This document shows positions 25,248-34,700 of a stretch of DNA of 38,895 nucleotides, piece by piece. Under the pieces are notes generated by a model that was not told the origin of the DNA, ran no database searches, and was given only the letters and a program-made list of their open reading frames with translations. This DNA comes from an uncultured Acidimicrobiaceae bacterium. Its GTDB lineage: Bacteria > Actinomycetota > Acidimicrobiia > Spongiisociales > SHLN01. The position numbers and the translations under genes were made by a program. The stretch is taken from contig CAMYMH010000013.1 in the NCBI GenBank assembly GCA_947259275.1, forward strand, positions 1 through 38,895, in the 5' to 3' direction. Position 1 is the stretch's first letter; each line of letters begins with the position of its first letter.

Positions 25248-25757
25248 CTAGCGCGCGAACTCGAGCAGTTGCGGGATATGGCCGGTAGCTTCAAGAAACC
25301 GGACCAGGCCGTCGGAGCCGATCGCGGTGGTCTGGGTGTTGTCGAGCGGGTGGAAGTTGAGAGGCTCGAGGTCCAGCATCTCCCGGTCGATCGCGATGTG
25401 CACGTCCTGGCCGTGATCGTTGATGGCCCCGAAAGGCGTCACCGCACCGGGAATCACCCCCAGGTAGCTCATCAGCCGCTCGGGACTGCCGAAGGACAGC
25501 CGACCTGCCTCCAGCTGCTCGCCGAGCGCTTTGAGGTCGATCGGGCGATCTTCGAGAGTGACCACCAACCACATCCGGCCCTTCTTGTTACGCAGGAACA
25601 AGCTCTTCGAGTGGGCGCCGGGCAGCTGACCTCGCAGTCGTTTCGCCTCCTCAACCGTGAACACAGGCGGGTGGGTGACGGTACGTGTCTCGATTCCCAA
25701 CTCTTCGAGGTAGGCAAAGAGCTGCGCAGGCGTGGCGGGTGTCGATAGCTCGGTCAC
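25248..25757 (-). CDS. Prolyl-tRNA deacylase-like protein (YbaK/ProX family)
   Basis: The product has 169 residues. THPPVFTVEEAKRLRGQLPG, SKSLFLRNKKGRMWLVV, FGSPERLMSYLGVIPGAVTP and FHPLDNTQTTAI are the YbaK/aminoacyl-tRNA editing domain of the PrdX (ProXp-ala) type, which hydrolyses mischarged Ala-tRNA(Pro). It is a free-standing domain. The start GTG at 25755-25757 lacks a clear ribosome-binding site and may be leaderless. It diverges from argS 47 bases away. Confidence 0.88.
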   Translation of the reverse strand: MTELSTPATPAQLFAYLEELGIETRTVTHPPVFTVEEAKRLRGQLPGAHSKSLFLRNKKGRMWLVVTLEDRPIDLKALGEQLEAGRLSFGSPERLMSYLGVIPGAVTPFGAINDHGQDVHIAIDREMLDLEPLNFHPLDNTQTTAIGSDGLVRFLEATGHIPQLLEFAR

Positions 25758-25804
25758 TCAACCGGCAACGCTAGCGGGGGATGGGGTGACCCTATCCTCT
25801 CGCT

Positions 25805-27568
25805 ATGTCTCTGCTCACCGATCTCAGCGGTCGCTTCGCAGCCGCCTTCGAGTCCCTCGGCCTCGATCCCGCGCTGGGCGCGGTGACCGTTTCCGACCGG
25901 CCCGACTTGGCCCAGTTCCAATGCAACGGAGCCTTGGCTGCGGCCAAACCGGCGGCTCGGGCTCCCGGCGACATCGCCCAAGACGTCATCGAAGCGGTGG
26001 CAGATCCAGCGGTCTTCGCCGCTCTCGAAATCGCCGGACCCGGGTTCATCAACATCAAGCTGAACGACGACTTCATCGGGCGCCGGCTGGCCGACCTGGC
26101 TCGCGACGATCGGTTTGGCCATGCCGCTCGCTCAACCGATGGGAAGGTGCTCATCGATTTCGGCGGCCCAAACGTTGCCAAGGCCATGCACGTCGGCCAT
26201 CTGCGGCCGTCGTTGATCGGCGACTCTCTCCAGCGGGTCTTCCGGTTCGCCGGCTACGACGTAATCTCCGACATCCACTTCGGTGACTGGGGCACCCAGA
26301 TGGGACAGCTGATCATGGAGGCAGAGCTCCGCAAGCCTGACCTCCCGTACTTCGATATCGATTTCGCGGGACCTTATCCCACCGACTCACCGTTCACTCT
26401 CGACGACTTGGAGGAGATGTACCCCGCCGTCGCCGCCCGCACCAAGGCGGACCCGGCTGAGGCCGACCGTGCCCGCCAGGCCACGCTCGAACTCCAGCAG
26501 GGCCGCCCCGGGTATCGGGCGCTGTGGCAGCACTTCTGGGACGTTTCGCACGATGCGCAGAAGAGAGACTTCGATCAACTCGGCATCGTCTTTGATCTTT
26601 GGCACGGTGAGAGCACGGTCCACGATCGAGTGGCGCCGATGCTCCGGAGGATCCAGGCCGGGGGAGGGGCCACCGAGGACGCCGGCGCACTCATCGTCGA
26701 AGTGGCGGAGCCCGACGATACCAAGGACATTCCGCCGTTGCTGCTCATGAAGTCAGATGGCGGCTACCTGTATGGGACCACCGACCTCGCCACAATCGAC
26801 GACCGGATCGAGATGGGAGTGGTGGAGGCTCTTTATGTGGTCGATGCTCGCCAGTCGCTCCATTTCGAGCAGGTGTTCCGGGCTGCCTTCAAGACCGGGG
26901 TGGCGCCGGAATCGACGGTGTTGGAGCACGTTCCCTTCGGGACCGTCAATGGGCCAGATGGCAAGCCATTCAAGACCCGGGTGGGAGGCGTGCTTCGACT
27001 CCACGACCTGATCGGCCAGGTGCGGTCGGCCGCGATCAAGCGTCTCGACGAGGCCGCGCTGGCCATCGACTACCCAGAAGCCGAGCGACGCGAGATCGCA
27101 AAGAAGGTGGGGTTGGCGGCGCTCAAGTATGGAGATCTATCCAACAATCGGACCTCGGACTACATCCTCGACCTCGAACGGTTCACGTCGTTCGAAGGCA
27201 AGACCGGTCCCTATCTGCTGTACGGGGCAGTCCGCATCAAGTCGATCTTGCGCAAAGCGGCTGAGCTCGATCTCAGTCCCGGGCCAATCATCGCTCCCGG
27301 CAAGGACGCCGAGCGGGCGCTAATGCTGGAGTTGACCCGGTTCCCCGAGGTCCTCGACCGGACCGTCGACTTGCGTGCTCCCAACCATCTGGCCGAGTAC
27401 GCCTACGACATCGTTACCGCCTTCAACCGCTTCTACGAGGCATGCCACATCCTGCGAGAAGAGGACGCCGACCGGCAGGCATCCTGGCTCGGCCTGGTCG
27501 ACCTCACCCTCAGACTGCTGGCGCTGGTCCTGGATCTGCTCGGCATCGAGGTCCCGGAGCGGATGTAG
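25805..27568 (+). CDS. argS: Arginyl-tRNA synthetase
   Basis: The product has 587 residues. GGPNVAKAMHVGHLRPSLIG contains the HIGH-class signature (HVGH). FGDWGTQMGQLI, LYGTTDLATIDDRI and a KTRVGGVLRL region replacing KMSKS are typical ArgS features. The N-terminal Add-1 domain and the C-terminal anticodon-binding domain ending LLGIEVPERM are intact. It charges tRNA(Arg) with arginine. ATG at 25805 is the first Met. It is a housekeeping gene, so this part of the window is probably core chromosome. Confidence 0.96.
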   Translation: MSLLTDLSGRFAAAFESLGLDPALGAVTVSDRPDLAQFQCNGALAAAKPAARAPGDIAQDVIEAVADPAVFAALEIAGPGFINIKLNDDFIGRRLADLARDDRFGHAARSTDGKVLIDFGGPNVAKAMHVGHLRPSLIGDSLQRVFRFAGYDVISDIHFGDWGTQMGQLIMEAELRKPDLPYFDIDFAGPYPTDSPFTLDDLEEMYPAVAARTKADPAEADRARQATLELQQGRPGYRALWQHFWDVSHDAQKRDFDQLGIVFDLWHGESTVHDRVAPMLRRIQAGGGATEDAGALIVEVAEPDDTKDIPPLLLMKSDGGYLYGTTDLATIDDRIEMGVVEALYVVDARQSLHFEQVFRAAFKTGVAPESTVLEHVPFGTVNGPDGKPFKTRVGGVLRLHDLIGQVRSAAIKRLDEAALAIDYPEAERREIAKKVGLAALKYGDLSNNRTSDYILDLERFTSFEGKTGPYLLYGAVRIKSILRKAAELDLSPGPIIAPGKDAERALMLELTRFPEVLDRTVDLRAPNHLAEYAYDIVTAFNRFYEACHILREEDADRQASWLGLVDLTLRLLALVLDLLGIEVPERM

Positions 27569-27756
27569 GCGGGCAGCGGGGCTGATCCACAGGGCCGGGT
27601 GTGTGATCTCCGCCGTGCCCGCGATTGACATCCTCTGGCGTGACGCTTGGAGTCGGGGGTAACGAGTCGCAAGATCCCCGCCCGGCTGGGGCGTGGGGTT
27701 CGTCATCGCCTGATCCACCGACGAGCATGGAGCAAGGAGCTCTTACCCACGGCGCG

Positions 27757-30700
27757 CTACCCCACCGTCTGCTGTGACATCACCGGTATCTCCGGCAAGC
27801 GGATAACGCCCATTCGTTCGAAGATGGTCGAGGCCGCCGCCTGCTGTTCGGCATCGGCCAGAAGGTCCCCGAGGGCACGTCGGCTCTGTGCCTCCTCATA
27901 GGGGGCTCCGCCCTCCTCCGCCTTCTCGATGCTGGCTGCGAAGGCTTCGGCGGCCCCGTTAGCGTCACCGGTTTGTCGGAGGGCATAGCCGAGCAGGCGA
28001 TGCAGCGTAGCTTCCAGCACGGTGGCGCCGGCCGTATCCCCAGCCGCGGTGAGAAGTTCGCGCACCGCCGACTCGGCCTCCGGCCTGGCTTCGAACACCA
28101 GGTTTTCGGCGATCCGTACTCGCGTGTCGAGCACGTAGGTGGCGGCTCCGATCTCCTCGAAACCGGCCTCAGCTCTCTCGAACCATTGTTGGGCCGTGTC
28201 ATGGTTATGGGATCGGGCTTCTACCCGCCCGAGGTTGGAGGAGGCAAGAGCCATGCCTACTCCGTAGTTGGCGCCCTCCCAGATGCTGAGGGCTTCGCTG
28301 AAGGCTTCCCGACCCTCCTGGTATCGGCCTTGGTCGGAGTAGATCTCACCAAGGTTGTTGGTTGACATCGCCGATCCCAAGATGTCGCCGCTTGCCTCGT
28401 ACGAGGTGCGGCCGGACTCCCAGTACTCAAGGGCGTCGTCCCACTCTCCCCGGTAGTAGGCGTTGAGCCCGAGGTTGTTGAGCACGTTGGCCTTCCCAAA
28501 CCGGTCACCGGTCGCCTCGTAGATCTCTAGAGCTCGTTCCCCTTCGGTTTGACTGGCGGGATCCGCCAGGTGGGCGAAGGCCAGTGCAAGCAGGTACCGG
28601 GCGTGCGCTTCGGCCTTTTCCGAAGGTCCCAGATCAAGAGCTTGCTGGGCCAGTCCAATGCAGTCGTGGTAGCGACCTTGCCGGTAGCGGACGCCTGAGT
28701 ATCTAAGTAGAAGCTCCATTTTCTCCGCTTCGGCGTCCGAGGAGGGGGCGGCCGATTCGAGTGCCCGCAGGCCACGGCCCAGCCATCGCAACGCCACGGT
28801 GTAGCTTCCGGCTCGTTCCCGGATCAGTCCCTGTTTTCCCAGGATCCGTGCGAGCGCGACATCCTGATCGCCGAAGAGCTTGCGGGCGGCGGCATATGCC
28901 TTGTCGGCGTTGTCAAACAATCCCGCTTTGTCCGATGCATCACCCAGCGCTTCCGCCACCTCGGCCACCTGCACCGGCTTGAGTTCCGGTAGACGTTTGG
29001 CGGCGGCCATGGCCCGTTCCAACAGCTCGATGGCGTCTACGTATGAGAAGGCATCCGCCGCCTGCCGGCCTGCTTGTTCCGAGTAGTGCCAGGCCCGGGC
29101 GGGGTCATCGCCAAGCGAGAAGTGCTGCGATAGCAAGGCGGCCATCTCAGCTCGATCGCCGCCTTCCGACTCCAAGGCGGCTCCGACTCGCAGGTGAAGC
29201 TGGCGCCGAAGCCGGAATGGCAGACCGGCGTAAGCCACTTCGTGGAAGAGGTTTTGGCGGAACCGGCGCTCGCCGGTCCCAAGGGGCTCCAGGTACTCGT
29301 GGAGCTCGGCCCAAATATCGCCGCTCTCGGCTTCCGGTACCTCATCGCCGATGCTGGCGATCAAAAGCTCGGGCCGAAAGTTACGGCCGATGACGGATGC
29401 GTAGCGGAGCACCTTGCGTGGTCCCGGTTCCAGCCGATCGATCCGGGCATTGATGAGATCCTCGATGTTGGCGGGCAGCTCACCGGTCTCGAGAGCGGCT
29501 TCCGCCAGGCTGATGAGAAACAGGGGACTGCCCCCAGAACGCTCGACGGCTTCCACCAGCCGATGATGGGGAACAGGATGCTCGGCGGCCACGGCCCGCG
29601 CCAGTTCCAGCCCCTCCGATGCTGACAAAGGCTCGAGTTCAACGCGTTTTGTCTCGTCGGGGAGGCCCAGTGGGTCTCGGCTGGAGAGGCACAGCAACCA
29701 GGGCCGGCCGGCCGGGTTGGCGGCCGCTCGTTCGATTGTCGCTCTCGAACTGTCGTCCAGCCATTGGGCATTGTCGAACAGGACGGCCGCCGGGCGGGGG
29801 AGCAGAGCGTCGAGCAGGTCGAGGGTTGCTTCCTGGGTGCGTTCCTTGCGAAATCGTTCGACGAGGGAGGTCGCTTCTGGAGTCGGCTCCACTTCTGCTC
29901 CCGCCGGTACGGCCAGCAGCGGGAGCCAGGGCGTCAGTTCCTTGGCTTCAGCTGTGACTCTCGACGTGAGCGCGACGCCGGCCGCGACCGGATCAGCCTC
30001 CCGGGGGATCCCCAGAAGGCCGCGCAGCAACCCGCGCAGGGCATGATTGGGCGTCGAGGCCTCGTAGCGTTCACACCCGACCTTGATCCAGGCGTCCGGA
30101 TCGGTTTGTTCGCGAGCCTCGCCCAACAAGCGTGACTTCCCGCTACCGGCCGGTCCGGTGACCTCCAACAGCCGGACCCCCACACTCGGAACTTCGGCGA
30201 ACTCCGAGACAATTGCCTTGAGAGCCTCGGTCCGTCCGGCCAAGGGAAGCTCGTCTCGGGTCGCCTTTTCCTGCGTGCCCTCCACGCGCCCAATCACCAC
30301 CGCCTGAACTGCGTCGCTCTTGCCCTTCACGAGGAATGGATCAACCGACTTGGTCTTGAAGGTGGTGCTGGACCGCTCGAGCACGCCCGTTTCGACCAGA
30401 ATCTGGCCGGGCTGGGCCTGGCCCATGATCCGGGCCGCCAGGTTGACGGCGTCGCCCATGACCGTATAGGCGGCACGGGCGGTGCTTCCGACATCCCCGG
30501 CGAAGAGCGTGCCGGCGTTGGCTCCCATCTTCAGCGGCAACGGTGGATCGGCCTCGGCGATCATTCGCAGGGCTCGAAGCAATCGTTCCGCGTCGTTTTC
30601 GCTGGTGGCCGGAGCACCGGCGATGAGGATTACTTTGCCGCCGTCGGCGTCAATGTCAGAAGCAAGGAAGGTGACGCCGAACTCATCGGCGGCCGCCTGC

Positions 30701-31515
30701 ACAACACGGATCGTTGCATCGAGATCATCACCGACCGCCGTGGCTCCCCGTTCGGCGATGGCGTTGTCCAGGCCGCCAAATTTGAGGAATGCGACCACCG
30801 CCCGCCGGTGCTCTCCGTCGCTGGCCGGTGTCCCAACGACGGACCGGAGCGCCGTGGGTAGGTACTCGCCGAGCTCCGTGCGCAGCCTGCCTGTGCCATC
30901 GGCAAGGTCGGGTGCCTGCGGCGGCCGGGCCAGGAGGTTGCGACCGTCTGATGAGGCATCCAGGAGCGACGCGTCGAGGGCCGCGCTGGCCGCGTCACTC
31001 ACGACAATCTGGCTGGACTCGGCGCTTTCCTCGGTCCGGACGGTGGCCGAGGCGTCGGTGCCGGCCACAATCAGCTCACGGTGTCGATCGCCGGCGAGAA
31101 ACATCTCGAAGTTCCCGGTGTGGATCCCCACCGTCATGGTGAGAGTGATTCGCCCGGAACCGGTGTCGATCTCGCCTACCGTGGCCAGCCGCCGTTGCAT
31201 CTCGAAGGCCGAGGCGGCAGCCCGCACCGTGTGGTCCGGCCCGGTAAACAGGAGCAGCAGGGCATCGCCGCCGAACTTCAACAGGTCACCGCCGCGTCCG
31301 ATGGCAATGTCAAGCAGCTCAGAAAACACCGAGGTCAGCGCCGCCGCCACCTCCTCTGAGCCCACCCGGCCCTTCTTGGCGAGTCGCTCGGAAAGGGCGG
31401 TGAAGCCGGAGATGTCGCAGAACACCATCGTGCCGGTCACCGTCTGGTGACGCGCATGACCAGGCCAGGCCGCCAGCAGGCGCGGCGTGTATCGCTCGAA
31501 CTTTGTTACCGGCAT
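27757..31515 (-). CDS. Cyclase-homology / AAA-type ATPase / TPR regulator
   Basis: The product is about 1252 residues. A first class III cyclase domain (roughly 25-180) has both metal-binding Asp motifs, FCDISGF and FGGDALLLLF. A second cyclase-like domain (roughly 230-410) lacks the first motif (VAFLKFGGLD) and is probably inactive, as in tandem sAC-type enzymes; it keeps YTVMGDAVNLAARI. A P-loop ATPase follows with Walker A GPAGSGKS near residue 454 and LFDNAQWLDDSS as Walker B. About 400 C-terminal residues form TPR-like repeats (NVLNNLGLNAYYRGEWDDAL, TNNLGEIYSDQGRYQEG). ATG at 31513-31515 is spaced 7 bases from GAGGA; GTG at 31543 would add ten residues. It may make a cyclic nucleotide in response to an unknown partner. 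Confidence 0.85.
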   Translation of the reverse strand: MPVTKFERYTPRLLAAWPGHARHQTVTGTMVFCDISGFTALSERLAKKGRVGSEEVAAALTSVFSELLDIAIGRGGDLLKFGGDALLLLFTGPDHTVRAAASAFEMQRRLATVGEIDTGSGRITLTMTVGIHTGNFEMFLAGDRHRELIVAGTDASATVRTEESAESSQIVVSDAASAALDASLLDASSDGRNLLARPPQAPDLADGTGRLRTELGEYLPTALRSVVGTPASDGEHRRAVVAFLKFGGLDNAIAERGATAVGDDLDATIRVVQAAADEFGVTFLASDIDADGGKVILIAGAPATSENDAERLLRALRMIAEADPPLPLKMGANAGTLFAGDVGSTARAAYTVMGDAVNLAARIMGQAQPGQILVETGVLERSSTTFKTKSVDPFLVKGKSDAVQAVVIGRVEGTQEKATRDELPLAGRTEALKAIVSEFAEVPSVGVRLLEVTGPAGSGKSRLLGEAREQTDPDAWIKVGCERYEASTPNHALRGLLRGLLGIPREADPVAAGVALTSRVTAEAKELTPWLPLLAVPAGAEVEPTPEATSLVERFRKERTQEATLDLLDALLPRPAAVLFDNAQWLDDSSRATIERAAANPAGRPWLLCLSSRDPLGLPDETKRVELEPLSASEGLELARAVAAEHPVPHHRLVEAVERSGGSPLFLISLAEAALETGELPANIEDLINARIDRLEPGPRKVLRYASVIGRNFRPELLIASIGDEVPEAESGDIWAELHEYLEPLGTGERRFRQNLFHEVAYAGLPFRLRRQLHLRVGAALESEGGDRAEMAALLSQHFSLGDDPARAWHYSEQAGRQAADAFSYVDAIELLERAMAAAKRLPELKPVQVAEVAEALGDASDKAGLFDNADKAYAAARKLFGDQDVALARILGKQGLIRERAGSYTVALRWLGRGLRALESAAPSSDAEAEKMELLLRYSGVRYRQGRYHDCIGLAQQALDLGPSEKAEAHARYLLALAFAHLADPASQTEGERALEIYEATGDRFGKANVLNNLGLNAYYRGEWDDALEYWESGRTSYEASGDILGSAMSTNNLGEIYSDQGRYQEGREAFSEALSIWEGANYGVGMALASSNLGRVEARSHNHDTAQQWFERAEAGFEEIGAATYVLDTRVRIAENLVFEARPEAESAVRELLTAAGDTAGATVLEATLHRLLGYALRQTGDANGAAEAFAASIEKAEEGGAPYEEAQSRRALGDLLADAEQQAAASTIFERMGVIRLPEIPVMSQQTVG

Positions 31516-31713
31516 CACCATTTCCTCGAGAGTCAGCGTACCCACTTATGGCGACGGACGGTGGGGGAGGAGCGCGGGCCGGTTGCTATATGGAACGTTC
31601 CGATTTGGCCGGATTCGACGCGAACGCGAGAAGTGGCGCGGGAGCGACACGTTGGATCGAGATTGTGTATGGTTGTTCTTCGGACATCGGTCGTTGAGTC
31701 AGGGGAGGCTCGC
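31516..31713. promoter_or_regulatory. Divergent region between the cyclase regulator and the giant secreted protein
   Basis: A perfect 10-bp palindrome GGAACGTTCC lies at 31592-31601, roughly mid-way between the two divergent genes, and is a candidate operator. GGGGAGG at 31702-31708 is the ribosome-binding site for GTG at 31714. No clear -35/-10 pair stands out. Confidence 0.4.
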
Positions 31714-34700
31714 GTGGTATGGGGCGCAGGAAGGCGTGGCGGGTCGATTGCGAGTGCGTTTGCACTGGTTGTTTCATTGCTGGTGGCACCACCGTCGCCG
31801 CTGGCCAGCACCCCGGCTGAGGCGTCGCACACTCCGGGTGCGCTCGGTGGCACGATCGCCTTTGCCTCGGGCTCGGACATCTGGCTGGTTGAGGCCGACG
31901 CTCCCAACACGGAGGTTCAGCTAACGACCGACGGCGCGGCCACCGTCGAGGGTGGAGCCGTGATCTCGCCGGATGGAACCAAGGTGGCCTTCATCCGAAA
32001 CGGCGACGTGTGGATCGTCAACAGCGACGGCACCAGTGAGGCCTTGGAAGCAAGCTCAACGACGTCCAGCGTGGATTGGTCGCCGGATGGGACCAAGCTG
32101 GCGTATGGCGAAATCGATGAGCTCGTCATTCGGGACGTGGCGCTCGACACCGAAACCAGGGTCGTGCCGGCCGGCGGTGGAGCTTCAGTGTCGGACGTGT
32201 CTTGGTCGCCAACCGACGACTTCATCTATTTCATGTCGAATGCGGGTGGGCAACGCGAGCTGTACCGCATCGACGTCGCCACCCTCACGTCCGTGACCAT
32301 GCTGACCAACGGCGGCGCCCTCGACGAGAGTGTGGAACCGAGAGTCTCGCCCGACGGCACCAAGGTGCTGTTCCTCCGCCTCGACGTCGGTGAGGTCCGC
32401 TGGTTCGACGCCTCGGGACCGGCCTTTCCGATTTCCCCGGCGACGACAAACGCGTACTTCGGGGCTTCCAACGACTACGCGTGGAGCCCTGACGGTGCGC
32501 ATGTGGCTTCTATCGGGGCCACCAGCGTGGCGATCTATACGGCTCCGCCGTCGGCGCCGGGCTCACCCACCCAAATCATCCCCTCGTCGCCGCCCATCGG
32601 GGTGTCTGACTGGGGGATCGGCGGCGCTCGCAATCTCCAGACCTGGACCGTCGACAAGTACAACCCCAGTCCCTCGGAGGTGTTGCCCGACTGGGTCATT
32701 TCCATCGACGGCCGGCGGGTAAACCAGCTGCCGGACAACTCGCATTCGGTCTTTGTTGGGGATCGGCCCGCTATTGGGACTAACCGGGCGACTCTGCGCA
32801 CCTTCTTGGACGACGACTTCCTCGGCTTCGTTCTCGGCTATGCGGCCGGAGATACCACGAATCCAGCTGCCGATTACCTGATCTTGGACTGGAAGGCTGG
32901 AGATCAATTCCTTGCTTCTCCGTTCGACGCCTGCGGACCGCAAGCGCCAGTGAACATGGCGGAAGGTATGGCATTGTTGCGCGTGTCTGGAGTGCCAACC
33001 CTCACGGAGCTGGCGAGTCACGCGGAGGTGGTCGACTGTACGGACAACATTGGAACAGTCACTGAGCTGGCACGGGCAACGAACCTGGGTGTCACCGGCT
33101 GGACTGCCAACGATTTCTACGACTTCGAGTTTGAGTTCGACGGCACCCGGCTAAAGGTCTGGGTCGACGGCGTGCTCGAGTTTGACCACACCCTGGCTAG
33201 TGCGTTGTCTCCTGGCAACTTCGGTTTCTACGACTTTGCCCAGCCGAACGGATACTTCGTCCTCGACACCGAGATCGTGCCGACGACCTATGACATGCTC
33301 AATGGAGAAACCGGTTCGAACAACTACCGCGACGACGGATACTCGGGTTGCCCCTGCCTCGAGCTTGCGCCGTTGTCGGGAGGATCCGGCGAGCTGACCG
33401 ATGGGTTCATCGCCGCTGACAATTTCAACTCGGGAGCTCTGGCCAACTTGCCGTGGGTCGGGTGGGAGACCATCGACCCGACAATCACCTTCAACTTCGA
33501 TAACCCGACCGAGTTTGGCTCGGTGCGGGTCTGGGTGGACGACCTGGACGGAGATGCCAGCGGCGTCAATCCGCCCGCATCGGTGGACGTAACGATTGGG
33601 ACCGAGACGCGATCGTTTGACATTGCGGATCCGGCCGGTGCCAACCCATTCCCGATCGATTTGCCTCTCGGAGGCATGGGGCCGACAACGCTGGTGGACA
33701 TCACGCTCTACCGGCAGGATTTGATTACGACGGTGCCGAACGAGGATGACTGGATCTTTGTCAGCGAGGTCGAGTTCTTCGCCCCCCGCAGCATTCAGGC
33801 CCTTGTGGACGCGGCAGCCCCAGGTGACACAATCACCCTCGAATCTCTGCCGTTCGCGGTCTCGCCCGGCTCGCCTCCCGTTCCAGAGTGGTACAACGAG
33901 ACGGTCTTCATCGACAAGGACCTCATCATCGAAGGGTCTGGAGTCACTGTCGACGCCAGTGGGCTCGGCGCGGACATCGTCGATGGGGTGTCGGTCTTCA
34001 CGGTCGAGGATGGAGCGACTGTCACTTTCAGTGATCTGACCATCACCGGGGGGACCAATTCAGGTGCCCTGATTACAGACAGCCCAACCGCGGGCGTCGT
34101 GACGTTCGAAAGCAGCACGGTGACGGGCAACACCAGCCGTGAGTTCGGTGGTGGGATCAACAACCTAAGCGACAGCACTCTCACCCTCGACGCCACAGAG
34201 GTGAGCAACAACGAGGCCAACAACGAGACGTTCGGGGGTGCCCAATGCATCGCCAAGGGTGGGGGTATCAATAGCTTCGCCGACGTCAACCTGACCAACG
34301 GCAGCCTCATCACCGGCAACATCGCTGACGGCGTGGGGGGCGGCATCCACAAAGGAAGCTCGACTCTCACTATCTCCGACTCGACGGTCAGCCTCAACGA
34401 AGCTCGCAACTTCATCCAATGCGTGCCTGGAGGTGGAAGCCTCGGCGCCGGTGGCGGCATCTGGTCCGACGGCGGAGTGGTGACTGTTGACGGAGGCACC
34501 TTCTCAGATAACACCACGCCCGGCTTCGGCGGCGGCATCGGCCTCATCAACGGTGCCACCCTCAACATGAACGCCACTTCCCTTGCCACCGGCAACGATG
34601 CCGGCGGGGGTGGGGGCGGGATCTGGAACAACGGCTCCATTGTCACGATCGACGGTGCAACGATCAGTCTGAATGAAGCGAACAGTGGTGGAGGTATCCG

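Noticed and set aside
33795..34646. Leftward 283-codon open frame within the beta-helix region
   Set aside because: It is antisense to the continuous frame of the giant secreted protein and shows Pro/Ser/Val-rich composition typical of a shadow of Gly/Asn/Thr-rich repeats.
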